A stretch of DNA of 64,000 nucleotides, taken from CAVSCD01 sp963726335 (lineage in GTDB: Bacteria; Acidobacteriota; Aminicenantia; Aminicenantales; UBA8522). The position numbers and the translations under genes are program-made. Under the pieces are notes generated by a model that saw nothing but the letters and a program-made list of their open reading frames with translations, searched no databases and was not told where the DNA came from. The stretch is taken from positions 744,001 to 808,000 of the forward strand of contig CAVSCD010000012.1 in the NCBI GenBank assembly GCA_963726335.1. Direction: 5' to 3'. This document shows positions 26,038 to 34,461 of the stretch, piece by piece; within the stretch, counting starts at the first letter, position 1, and each line of letters opens with the position of its first letter.

Positions 26038-26236
26038 GCGCCCGCGCCCGCGAGCTTGGTGAATTCCCGGCGGTTCAAGCCTTCTTATCCTCAATAACCG
26101 CGTCCGGCTCGTCGGGCTGGCCTTAGGGAATGGCCGCCTGGTCAACGCCCTCCTCGCCGTCACTCTCGCGTTTTTCTTATATTTTGTGTTTGCGCGAGAT
26201 CGCCGCGCTGTTCTAAGCCTTGCGCCGCCCGACAAA

Positions 26237-26265
26237 TTGACTAAAGGAGGGCGTTCCGCTACAAT
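26237..26265 (+). promoter_or_regulatory. Promoter of the CAT tRNA
   Basis: TTGACT (26237-26242), 17-bp spacer and TACAAT (26260-26265). Transcription should start near 26272, about 5 nt before the mature tRNA. Confidence 0.7.
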
Positions 26266-26276
26266 TTTTTCAACTC

Positions 26277-26350
26277 GGCGGTGTAGCTCAGACGGTTAGA
26301 GCATGCGGCTCATATCCGCAGTGTCGGGGGTTCGATTCCCTCCACCGCCA
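26277..26350 (+). tRNA. tRNA with anticodon CAT (probably elongator Met)
   Basis: The 74-nt cloverleaf is complete: acceptor GGCGGTG/CACCGCC, D stem GCTC/GAGC, anticodon stem TGCGG/CCGCA with loop CTCATAT (CAT at 26311-26313) and T stem GGGGG/CCCTC with TTCGATT. The discriminator is A and no CCA is encoded. The G1-C72 pair excludes an initiator tRNA. Elongator Met is the best match, but tRNA-Ile2, whose C34 is modified by TilS, has the same anticodon, and tilS is the next gene. Confidence 0.9.
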
Positions 26351-26423
26351 CATTTTCCCCCGGCGCGCGCCGGTTTCGTCGGCAAAGGAGGATCGGGAAG
26401 CCCGCTCAATCCCGGCATCACCG

Positions 26424-27854
26424 ATGAACACGGATAAACCCGGCCGGCCGGCCTCCCCCCGTCGTCAGCCCGAGGCCGTCCGCCTCCTCGACAAGGTCCG
26501 GAAGACGATCGAGCGGCACGGACTCGCGGGAACCGGGGACAAGATCCTCATCGCCTACTCCGGAGGCGCGGACTCCACGGCCCTTCTCGAGGTTCTGCTG
26601 CGCCTTCGGGACGCGTTGTCCCTGCGCCTGGCCCTGGCCCATTTCAATCACCTCTTGCGACGGACCGCGGGCGACGACGAGGAGTTCGCCGCCGAGCAGG
26701 CCCGCCGTCACGGACTCCCGTTATATCTCGGACGGGAGGACATCCGGGCTTATGCTGCGGAGGCGGGACTGAACCTCGAAGAGGCGGGCCGCGGGCGGCG
26801 GTACGAATTCCTCAGAACCACAGCTGTCCGCGTGGGTGCGAACCGGATCGCCACCGGGCATAACATGACGGACCAGGCCGAGACCGTGATCCTGCGGATC
26901 CTCAGGGGCACGGGACCGACGGGCCTCGGAGGTATCTCCCCGTCGGTCGCCGGTCTGATCATCCGGCCGCTGCTCGATGTCGAGCGCGGCGAGATCGAAG
27001 CCTTCCTGCGGGCCGAAGGGATCCGCTGGCGGGAAGACGAATCCAACCAGGACCGCCGGTATCTCAGGAACCGGGTCCGGCTCGACCTGATCCCTTACTT
27101 AAAGACGGATTTCGAACCCGCCGTCGTCCGGCAGCTGGCGCGCTTGGCCGAGATCTGCCGCGAGGAGGACGCCTTCCCGAGGGGATCTGACCGGCCGGCC
27201 GGGGTGATGAAGACTCCGGCCGTTGAGGGTGAGGCCGCGCTGGACGCCTCGGAGCTGGCCGGGCTGCCGATCGCGGCGGCGCGGCGTCTGGTCCGTGATT
27301 TCCTGCTCGGAGCAAGGGGCGATCTTCGGCGGCTGGCTTTCCTGGACATCGAGGCGGTGCGCCTGCTGGGCGAGCACAAAGAGCACAGCTTGCCGGGAGG
27401 GCCGGTCATCCGCCGAGACGGCGGCCGCATCCGGGTTTCCGGGAAGCGGGAACCGGTGCCCCCGACCCCGTTTCATTACGTCTGGAACGGCCGGGGCACG
27501 CTGAGGACAGACGAGTCGGGTCCGGGCTGGCGCGCCGAGACCTGCCCGGCGGCCGAGGCCGGCGTCCTGGCCCACGACGACGCCGCCCGGGCCTATCTTG
27601 ACGCCGACAAAGTCAAGCTGCCGCTCATTGTCCGTCCCCGTAAGGAAGGCGACCGCTATCAACCCCTGGGGGCTCCCGGCCGGAAGAAGCTTAAGGAGAT
27701 CATGCGGGCGCGCGGCGTGCCGCTCGACGAGCGCGACCGCCTGCCCGTTTTCCTATGCGAGGGAAAGATCGCCTGGGTCCCCGGCCTGCCCGTCGCCGAG
27801 GAATTCAAAGTCACCCCCGCCACCAAAAAACTTCTTATTATCCGCCGATCCTGA
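26424..27854 (+). CDS. tilS: tRNA(Ile)-lysidine synthase TilS
   Basis: This 476-residue N-type ATP pyrophosphatase has the PP-loop SGGADSTALLEVL (about residues 49-61) and then HFNHLLR, ATGHNMTDQAETVILRILRG and WREDESNQDRRYLRNRVR, all typical of TilS. The C-terminal domain (about 400-476) has LIVRPRKEGDRYQPLG and the LPVF...WVPGLPV stretch. The enzyme turns C34 of tRNA-Ile2(CAU) into lysidine so that it reads AUA. It lies 74 bp after the CAT tRNA and may share its transcript. A GGAGG site precedes the start region. Confidence 0.94.
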   Translation: MNTDKPGRPASPRRQPEAVRLLDKVRKTIERHGLAGTGDKILIAYSGGADSTALLEVLLRLRDALSLRLALAHFNHLLRRTAGDDEEFAAEQARRHGLPLYLGREDIRAYAAEAGLNLEEAGRGRRYEFLRTTAVRVGANRIATGHNMTDQAETVILRILRGTGPTGLGGISPSVAGLIIRPLLDVERGEIEAFLRAEGIRWREDESNQDRRYLRNRVRLDLIPYLKTDFEPAVVRQLARLAEICREEDAFPRGSDRPAGVMKTPAVEGEAALDASELAGLPIAAARRLVRDFLLGARGDLRRLAFLDIEAVRLLGEHKEHSLPGGPVIRRDGGRIRVSGKREPVPPTPFHYVWNGRGTLRTDESGPGWRAETCPAAEAGVLAHDDAARAYLDADKVKLPLIVRPRKEGDRYQPLGAPGRKKLKEIMRARGVPLDERDRLPVFLCEGKIAWVPGLPVAEEFKVTPATKKLLIIRRS

Positions 27855-27943
27855 CCTCGCTCTCCTGCCTATTGAGGCGGGAGGCGAGGACCGGCATTAT
27901 AAAGAGTCTTACCGGTAGCAAGGGGACGGGCTCAAGGCGGCTG

Positions 27944-28058
27944 ACCGGTGGCCCGGTTCGGGGGCCCCCCGCAGCCCGAACGTTTGATGGTTCAGGTTCT
28001 GCGGAGGGGAATCGACTTCATGGGCCGTTCGGGATCGGGGGTGAATCGGGCCAGAGCC
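27944..28058 (-). repeat. Intergenic hairpin repeat R2, copy D (reverse orientation)
   Basis: Read on the minus strand it gives CACCCCCGATCCCGAACGG, a loop, CCATCAAACGTTCGGG, then GCGGGGGGCCCC and CGGGCCACC, matching the copies at 20532 and 47341 in order. It lies in the convergent gap between tilS and asnB. Confidence 0.72.
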
Positions 28059-28092
28059 GGTCAGCCGACGAAATCCCCGCGCTCACCGCATT

Positions 28093-29988
28093 CTATAGGT
28101 AATTTTCCTTCCAGATCTCGAACACCAGCAGCGCCCAGAGCTGGTGGCTGTAGTTCTCGCGGCCGGCAAGATGCGCGTCGATCATCCCCTTGACGAACCC
28201 ATAATCGAACAACCCGCCGTCGCGGAGTCTCTTTTCGCTGAGGTGGTCGAGGAGGAGGCCCTTGAGCTCGGACCGCAGCCAGTGCTTGATGGGGATGCTG
28301 AACCCCTCCTTGCGGCGGTAGATATTCTCCCGGGGCAAGAGCCTCTCCACGGTCTTCTTGAAGATCCACTTGGTCGTCAGGCCGCGGAGCTTGACCGATC
28401 CGGGCAGCCGGAAAGCCAGCTCGACCAGCCGATGGTCGAGAAGCGGCTCCCTCGCTTCGAGCGAAGCCGCCATGCTCATCCGGTCGACCTTGACCATGAT
28501 GTCGTCGACGAGGTAGGTCTTGAGGTCGAGATAGAGCTCGCCGTTCACGGCGTCGAAAGCGGGGAGCTTCTCGTAGATCTCCCGGAAGGGATCGGTCTCG
28601 AAGATATCGCGAGGGCCGCCGAGCCGGTCCTGGAGATCCGCGGTGTAGAGAGAGCCTTTGTCGCGCCGCGTCATAAAGCTCATCCACCGGAAATGGCGGT
28701 TGCCGGGCGGCTCCTCCAGGCCCTTGAGGAACCGCTGCGATTTGTTCCAGACACCCTTTTTCCTGGCCGAGGGCGGCAGGCGGTTGAGGAGCGAGGATAA
28801 GGCGGGCCCCCCCGCCGCGACCGGTTTCCGGGAGGCGAGCCGCTGGGCCTGGTAGTGCTCGTAGCCCCCGAAGATTTCGTCGCCGCCGTCGCCGGAGAGC
28901 GCCACCTTGACGCTTTTCCGGGCCATTTCCGAAACCAGGTAAGTCGGGAAGATCGAAAAATCGCCCAGGGGCTCGTCCAAGTGCCGGATGAGCTTCTGGG
29001 TGAGGTCGAGCGCCCGGGGCTGGATGATCAGCTCTTCGTGCTGCGTCTCGAACCGCTCGGCGATCTTACGGGCGTACTTGAGCTCGTCGTACGATTCGTC
29101 CTCGAACCCGATCGAAAACGTCCGGAGAGGGGAGGCGCCGAGCTCCCTCATCAGCCCGACGATGGTCGAGGAGTCGATCCCGCCGCTCAGGAAGGCGCCC
29201 AGGGGAACATCGCTGACCAGCCGGAGCTTGACGGATTCCTTGAGCAGCTCGTAGATCTCGTCGCAGACGTCGGGCAGGTCTTTCCGGCGGAAGCCGGGAG
29301 CCGGCTCCCGGCAGGGGTAGATGTCCCAGTATTTTCTGACCTCGACGCGGCCCCTCTTGTACACGAGATACGACGCGGCCGGGAGCTTGCGGATGTTCCT
29401 GAAGATCGTGAGCGGGGCCGGGATGTATTCGAGGGAGAGGTAGAGGTCGAGCGCCGCCGGGTCGACCTCGCGGGCCACCCTCGGGTCGACCAGGATGGCC
29501 TTGAGCTCGGAGCCGAAAAGGAGCGTGCGGTCCGGCAGGATCGTGTAGTAGAGGGGCTTGATGCCCAGCCTGTCCCGGACGAGCAGCACCTCGTCGTTCC
29601 GCTCGTCGGACAGGGCGAAGGCGAACATCCCCCTGAGCCGGTGAACGAACTCCTCGCCCCATTCCTCGTAGCCGTGGACGATCGTCTCGGTGTCGGTGCG
29701 CGTTGCGAACTTGTGACCCCCGGCGATGAGCTCGTCCCGGAGCTCGGGAAAGTTGTAGACCTCGCCGTTGTGGGAGGCCCAGACGGTGCCGTCTTCGTTG
29801 GCCAGCGGCTGATGGCCTCCTTCGACATCGACGATGCTCAGGCGCCTCGCCCCGAGCGCCGCGCTCCTCCCGATATGGATGCCCTGGTCGTCGGGACCGC
29901 GGTGGACGAGCGTCCGGCACATGGCTTCGAGGAGCGGGGCGGGAAGCGCGGTGGGTGTCGCTGTCGCCAGGCCGCAGATACCGCACAT
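28093..29988 (-). CDS. asnB: Asparagine synthetase (glutamine-hydrolysing)
   Basis: This 631-residue protein has an N-terminal class II glutaminase domain whose nucleophile is Cys2 (MCGICG). LVHRGPDDQG and a synthetase domain with the ATP loop SGGIDSSTIVGLM and the later SGDGGDEIFGGYEHY follow. It makes Asn from Asp, ATP and Gln. Long AsnB paralogues next to membrane glycosyltransferases sometimes serve exopolysaccharide or peptidoglycan modification, so amidation of another substrate is possible. The ATG at 29988 overlaps the TAA of the upstream membrane-protein gene (TAATG), indicating coupled translation. Confidence 0.93.
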   Translation of the reverse strand: MCGICGLATATPTALPAPLLEAMCRTLVHRGPDDQGIHIGRSAALGARRLSIVDVEGGHQPLANEDGTVWASHNGEVYNFPELRDELIAGGHKFATRTDTETIVHGYEEWGEEFVHRLRGMFAFALSDERNDEVLLVRDRLGIKPLYYTILPDRTLLFGSELKAILVDPRVAREVDPAALDLYLSLEYIPAPLTIFRNIRKLPAASYLVYKRGRVEVRKYWDIYPCREPAPGFRRKDLPDVCDEIYELLKESVKLRLVSDVPLGAFLSGGIDSSTIVGLMRELGASPLRTFSIGFEDESYDELKYARKIAERFETQHEELIIQPRALDLTQKLIRHLDEPLGDFSIFPTYLVSEMARKSVKVALSGDGGDEIFGGYEHYQAQRLASRKPVAAGGPALSSLLNRLPPSARKKGVWNKSQRFLKGLEEPPGNRHFRWMSFMTRRDKGSLYTADLQDRLGGPRDIFETDPFREIYEKLPAFDAVNGELYLDLKTYLVDDIMVKVDRMSMAASLEAREPLLDHRLVELAFRLPGSVKLRGLTTKWIFKKTVERLLPRENIYRRKEGFSIPIKHWLRSELKGLLLDHLSEKRLRDGGLFDYGFVKGMIDAHLAGRENYSHQLWALLVFEIWKENYL

Positions 29989-31808
29989 TATGGTTCGGGG
30001 ACGAGCTCGAGCTCGAAGAACACACCCAGATAGCGGCGCTCGAGGCTCGCCTGGTCCTCGAGATAGGGGATGGCGCCCTTGGCGGGGTTGATCGAGATCC
30101 TGTGGAGATAGCGGCTCTCCATCTGGAACCCGCGGCCCACCGGGAAGCTGAGCGTCCCCCACTGCTTGGGCTGGAGGACCGTCTTTTGGGTTTTTCCGTC
30201 GACGCGCACTTTGACCTCGTTGTTGGCCCGGGGGTTATTGAGGATATGGACGTCGATCCGGCTCAGGGGATAGTAGGTTTTGAGGACCATCTCGCAGGTC
30301 TTGTCGCCTCGGGTCCAGATGCCGGTCGATTCGAGCTTGGGATAGAAATTGTCGTCCAGGAAGTGGATGAACTCGCGGTGGGGCTGGGGCTTGCCGGGCC
30401 AGATGTGGACGCGGAAGGCCTGCGGGTTCGTGTTCGTCGGGAAGTTGTTGACCTGGGTCAGTTCCAGGGGGAGGGCCTTGATCGGGAACCGCTTGGCGTG
30501 GGTGGCCGGGTCGGCCGACGACCGGAAGGGACTGACCAGGATCTGGGCGATGAACACCGCCGCCACCACCCAGACCGCCAAGATCTGCCGCCAGTTCCGG
30601 TTCTCCGCCGGCAGAAAGAAAAAGAGCGGATAGATGTTCAGGAAGTAGCGGTTGGCCAGAGTGCCCCCGCCGCCGCCGTAGTTGTCCGGCATCATGACGA
30701 TGTAGATCATCATGCCGCCCGCCAGGGCGGCGAAGACGAGCCAGCGGTCGAACCGGCGCCTGGCCAGGAAAAAGACGGCGAGCGCCAGCAAGGCGGGAAA
30801 GAAGTACCAGGCGATGCCCGTGAACCGCCCGAAGAAATAATAAAAGATGTTGTAGACGATGAACTTCGGGGGCAGGAGGAATTTTTCGAAGTAGCCTTCC
30901 GAGGTCATCGTGCCCCCGGTCGAGTCGAAGGTCACGGCCTGTTTTTCGAGCGGGAATTCGCCGATGAAGGTCTTTCGCTCGCCGCCCTGGTAGTTCCATT
31001 CCCCGGTGAGCCGCAGGTTGGCGGCGAACAGGACGCCGGCGGTCAGCGCGAAGACGAGCGCCATCAGAGCGGCCCGGCCGAACTTCTTCCGGACGAGGTA
31101 ATAGAGGACGAGCGGGCCCATCAGGACGATGTTCGGGGGCTTGGAGAAGAAGGCCAGGCCCGCCAACAGGGCGGCCAGGTAGTCGCTTCCGGGGGAGAGC
31201 AGGAAAGCCTGCCAACGGCCGGACGGGGTCGCGGCCGGGTTGACTTCCCGGAACCTGAGCTTGTACAACCACAGGAAGACGATGGCGAAGGCCAGACACA
31301 GGTTGAAGAAATCGGGGGAGATCCAGAGAAAATAAACGATCGCCACCGAGCCGAAAAGAAACGACAAAACCCAGGCGAGCGACAGCGCGGAGCTGTTGAA
31401 GAGCTCGAGGTAGCGGAAACCCATGAGGAGCACGAGAAGAAGAAGCACGGAATGGAAGACGAGAAAGCCGTTATAGCCGAAGACACGGACGAAGGGGGCC
31501 GCGAACAGCGAGTAAGCCCAGGACTTGGCGAAGTAGATCTTGCCGCCGGGGGTCTTCTTGAGGAAGATTCCCTGCGGGCCGGCGTTGAAATCCTGGTAGT
31601 AGCGGACGAGGTCCTTTTTGGTGTATTCGAGGTCGTGATCGAAAGCGATGCTTTGAGTGAGCGCGTAATAGACCGCCTGGTCGGCGAACAGGAACCCCCT
31701 GTGGACGGCCGGGAGGTTGAGGAAAAGCGAAAAACCCAGGCAGAAGATGAAGATGACCAGAATGACGGTCAGGGCGGCCTTTCTGTGCCCCGGTGGAGCC
31801 TCTATCAT
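29988..31808 (-). CDS. Polytopic membrane protein, GT-C glycosyltransferase candidate
   Basis: This 606-residue protein has about 11-12 hydrophobic helices in the first 430 residues and a soluble, probably periplasmic C-terminal domain of about 170 residues. The first loop contains FADQAVYYALTQSIAFDHDLEY with acidic residues placed as in GT-C/PMT-type transferases that use polyprenyl-phosphate sugars. I infer the class from topology only, with no diagnostic motif. It is translationally coupled to asnB, so both may act in synthesis or decoration of a cell-surface polymer. The ATG at 31808 was taken because the upstream in-frame extension runs through repeat R3. A TTGAAT-17-TATTCA promoter lies just upstream. 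Confidence 0.7.
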   Translation of the reverse strand: MIEAPPGHRKAALTVILVIFIFCLGFSLFLNLPAVHRGFLFADQAVYYALTQSIAFDHDLEYTKKDLVRYYQDFNAGPQGIFLKKTPGGKIYFAKSWAYSLFAAPFVRVFGYNGFLVFHSVLLLLVLLMGFRYLELFNSSALSLAWVLSFLFGSVAIVYFLWISPDFFNLCLAFAIVFLWLYKLRFREVNPAATPSGRWQAFLLSPGSDYLAALLAGLAFFSKPPNIVLMGPLVLYYLVRKKFGRAALMALVFALTAGVLFAANLRLTGEWNYQGGERKTFIGEFPLEKQAVTFDSTGGTMTSEGYFEKFLLPPKFIVYNIFYYFFGRFTGIAWYFFPALLALAVFFLARRRFDRWLVFAALAGGMMIYIVMMPDNYGGGGGTLANRYFLNIYPLFFFLPAENRNWRQILAVWVVAAVFIAQILVSPFRSSADPATHAKRFPIKALPLELTQVNNFPTNTNPQAFRVHIWPGKPQPHREFIHFLDDNFYPKLESTGIWTRGDKTCEMVLKTYYPLSRIDVHILNNPRANNEVKVRVDGKTQKTVLQPKQWGTLSFPVGRGFQMESRYLHRISINPAKGAIPYLEDQASLERRYLGVFFELELVPEP

Positions 31809-31827
31809 CTTAACGTCCTGTTCCCAG

Positions 31828-31856
31828 TGAATACCATATCGGAGCGGCGAATTCAA
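31828..31856 (-). promoter_or_regulatory. Candidate promoter of the membrane protein-asnB pair
   Basis: On the minus strand, TTGAAT (31856-31851), 17-bp spacer and TATTCA (31833-31828) with TGG before the -10. The -10 is weak. Confidence 0.4.
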
Positions 31857-31969
31857 ACGCCCAACAATAACCGGCAAGCCTCTTTCTTCGTATGAGGCTG
31901 GAGGATATGGCGGGGGTGGCGCGGCGCCAGTCCCTGCCCGCCCGGAGCGACGGGGACCCCTCTCCCCTT

Positions 31970-32037
31970 GGAGCGCGCAAACTGTCGTTGACGGGTGAGG
32001 CGCGAGGACGGACAGGGGCGCGCCGTGACATGACCCC
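31970..32037 (-). repeat. Intergenic repeat R3, copy F
   Basis: Read on the minus strand it begins GGTCATGTCACGGCGCGCCC and continues with CGCGCCTCACCCGTCAACGAC, nearly identical to 56331-56398. The opening resembles that of R2, so the two families may be related. Confidence 0.7.
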
Positions 32038-32075
32038 ATTGAGGGACAACACAATCACACGAATGGAGTTAAATC

Positions 32076-32843
32076 CTAATGATTGTAGAGGCCGAGGTAA
32101 GCTCGGATAATCGTCTCGCCCCAGACGAGGGCGACGAACGCCGCCGGCGCGAGGAACGACCCGAACGGCAGGGCGTGCTGCAGGTCCTTTTTCCGGAAGG
32201 CGATGAGGAAGGCGCCGACGAGCGCGCCGCTGAACGACGCCAGGACCAGCGTCAGCAGCGTTCCCCGCCAGCCGAGGTAGGCGCCGACGAAGAGCATCAT
32301 CGTCACGTCCCCCAATCCCAGCCCCTCTTTCTTCCGCAGGAGATAGTAAGCGCCGTAGACCGAGAGCAGGAATCCCCCGCCGAACACGGCCCCGCCGAGC
32401 GCCCCCCGCAGGCTCAAGTCCGGGCGGACGGCCGCGTAGGCGAGCGCCAGGACGAGCCCGGGCAGGGTGATGGCATCCGGCAAAATCTGATGGAAGAAGT
32501 CGATGAAGCCCAGGGCGATAAGAGCCGCGGCGAAAACGCAGGCGGTGACCAACTGCAGGCTCAGGCCGAACCGGAAATAGAGGATGACGAACGCTGCGGC
32601 CGTCAAAAGCTCGACCACAGGGTACAGGGGCGAGATCCTGACGCCGCAGTCGCGGCACCGGCCTCCCAGGAGAAGATACGAGACGACCGGGATGTTGTCG
32701 TAGGGCCGGATCCGCCGGCCGCAGCGGGGACAGGCCGAAGGGGGGGTGGCGATGTTCTCGCCCCGCGGCAGGCGGTGGATGACGACGTTGAGGAAGCTCC
32801 CCCAGACGAGGCCGAAGGCGGCGACGATTATCTTTTCCACCAA
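32076..32843 (-). CDS. pilD: Prepilin peptidase (A24 family, PilD-like)
   Basis: This is a 255-residue membrane aspartyl protease that cleaves and N-methylates type IV prepilins or pseudopilins. It has the N-terminal methylase zinc motif, CPRCG and CRDCG about 27 residues apart, preceded by GSFLNVVIHRLPRGE. The two catalytic Asp regions are GFIDFFHQILPD and GLGLGDVTMM, with about seven membrane helices. The complete CxxC pairs suggest both activities are kept. Its start overlaps the stop of the TPR gene by 16 bp, so it is the last gene of the ABC-TPR operon. No pilin gene is in the window. Confidence 0.94.
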   Translation of the reverse strand: MVEKIIVAAFGLVWGSFLNVVIHRLPRGENIATPPSACPRCGRRIRPYDNIPVVSYLLLGGRCRDCGVRISPLYPVVELLTAAAFVILYFRFGLSLQLVTACVFAAALIALGFIDFFHQILPDAITLPGLVLALAYAAVRPDLSLRGALGGAVFGGGFLLSVYGAYYLLRKKEGLGLGDVTMMLFVGAYLGWRGTLLTLVLASFSGALVGAFLIAFRKKDLQHALPFGSFLAPAAFVALVWGETIIRAYLGLYNH

Positions 32844-33691
32844 ATGCTCGGGGGCGAGACTTCGCCCTTTTGAGGATCGTAGAGATAATCGCGGCCGTCG
32901 AGGTCGAGGGGAAGGTCGGGGAGAAGACGGGTCCGCTCAAGCTCCGTCAATTCGGCCGGCAGCCGGCCGTAGTGTTCGTGAAACCGGGCGAGCGCCGCCT
33001 GGATGACGCCGATGTCCGCGGCCGACTTGACCTGGTAAAGGTGATTGTCGGCGATCTTCCGGATGCGGTCGTCCGTCGCCGTTTCCCGCACTTCGAGCCA
33101 CATCTCCCAGGCCGTCTTCAAGTCCATGGTCTTGAATCCCGCCGCCGCATACAGCCGCTTGACGATCTCCGGCGCTCCGGGGATGCGCATTGCTTTCTCG
33201 TAGTAACGCTTGGCGGTCTCATAGTCTTTCGCCTTCTGGGCGTAGTGCCCGGCCTCGAACGGGAACAGCCACTGACCGGGGTTTTTCGCCAGCCCCAGGT
33301 CCAGGATCTTGAACGCGAGATCGAGGTCCCTGGCCTCATAGGCGGCGATCAGGGCGCCCACTTCGTAGGGGTCGGAATAGCGCGGGTCCAGCTCGGCGAT
33401 GATGGAGAAGATGTGCTCGAGGTTCTGGAAGCGGTCGACCACCGTGTAGGTGCTGTAGTACTGGATGGCCCAGAGATAGATGAGGTCGGCTGCCAACGAT
33501 GAGTAGCCGAGCGTGGCGTACTTCAGGAACTTGCCCGAGGGGATGTAGATGATGGACGCGCCGGGGATCTTCTGGCGCGGTATCCGGTCGACCGCGGTCT
33601 TGAGGGCCATCAGCCCGGCGCAGGACGCGAGCAGGATGCCGGTCAGGGCCAGGCTGGCGATGCCCCGGCGGCGGGCGCGGACGACTTTCAT
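32828..33691 (-). CDS. TPR-like lipoprotein or membrane-anchored protein
   Basis: This 287-residue protein has an N-terminal hydrophobic segment, SLALTGILLASCAGL, which could be a lipoprotein signal (LLASC). It is followed by helical repeats of TPR type at about residues 70-215, for example FKILDLGLAKNPGQW and YETAKRYYEKAMRIPG. The C-terminus is a short domain with DIGVIQAALARFHEHYGRLP and a closing IWWKR, reminiscent of the C-terminal region of pseudopilin-like proteins. It lies 5 bp after the ABC permease gene and overlaps the prepilin peptidase. Its role is unknown; secretion or pilus assembly is a reasonable guess. Confidence 0.75.
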   Translation of the reverse strand: MKVVRARRRGIASLALTGILLASCAGLMALKTAVDRIPRQKIPGASIIYIPSGKFLKYATLGYSSLAADLIYLWAIQYYSTYTVVDRFQNLEHIFSIIAELDPRYSDPYEVGALIAAYEARDLDLAFKILDLGLAKNPGQWLFPFEAGHYAQKAKDYETAKRYYEKAMRIPGAPEIVKRLYAAAGFKTMDLKTAWEMWLEVRETATDDRIRKIADNHLYQVKSAADIGVIQAALARFHEHYGRLPAELTELERTRLLPDLPLDLDGRDYLYDPQKGEVSPPSIWWKR

Positions 33692-33696
33692 CGCGG

Positions 33697-34461
33697 TCAG
33701 ACGAAATCCCGTTTCTTGAAGATCAGCACGGCCAGCACCAGGATGAACAGCGTATAGGTCAGCCCGTAAAGGGCGGAGACGGCATAGTATTGCGGCAGGA
33801 TCTTGAGCCCGTAGACGGCGTCGGTCTTGTAGTTGAAATTCTCGAGATCGGGGAGAATGGCGTAGAGAATACGGAGCGCAACCCGGGCCGGCCCCGGCCG
33901 GGCTTTCTCGATCAGGGTCTGCAGGCCCCAGGAGAAGTGGCCGATCACGAAAAACGCCAGCGTGAAGACGCGAACTCAGGATCGGCGTCGAAAAACAGGA
34001 GAACAGCATGGCCACGGCCGTGATCAGGACGAGCTCCAGGAAGATAAAGACCACGGCCAGGACAAGGCGCCCGTCCACCCCGGACGTGTGGGCCAGCACG
34101 ACGACCAGGAAGGCCAGGGCCATCGCGGCCGTCAGGACGAACAGGGTCAGCACCAGCCCGAGGAACTTGCCCAGGAGGAACTGCCAGCGCTCGATGGGCT
34201 TGGCCAGCAGGGTGTGATCGTTTTTTTATCGATCTCCTTGTAGACGAGGCCCGTGCCGATCAGGACCGCGATCAGCAGGCCGAAGAGAGAGATCGAGGCC
34301 AGCCCCACGTCCTTGATGATCTTGACCCGGTCGCCCACGGTGAGCACCGCCAGCACCCGCGAGAAGACCACGGCCACCAGGGCGAAGAAGAAGGGAAGAT
34401 AGAGGATCCTGTCCCGGATCCCCTCCCGGAAGGTGTTGACGGCGATGGCGGCGACCTTCAT
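33697..34461 (-). CDS. ABC-2 type transporter permease, with two apparent frameshifts
   Basis: Three reading-frame pieces make one membrane permease of about 255 residues. The first (34461 to about 34225) starts MKVAAIAVNTFREGIRD and ends at an A7 run. One more A there gives HTLLAKPIERWQFLLGK, the usual ABC-2 continuation. The second runs to about 33970 and contains several helices, ending FSCFSTPILSS. The third resumes as VFTLAFFVIGHFSW and ends KKRDFV at 33697. One base at each junction restores the frame. The gene overlaps the ATPase gene by 4 bp (ATGA), forming an export-type ABC pair. Assembly errors are more likely than decay, since all parts keep protein-like composition. Confidence 0.75.

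Noticed and set aside
26061..26236. Possible remnant of a membrane protein between pfp and the tRNA
   Set aside because: The frame contains a hydrophobic stretch (LLAVTLAFFLYFVF) but has no start codon and ends inside the tRNA, so it is not supported as a gene.
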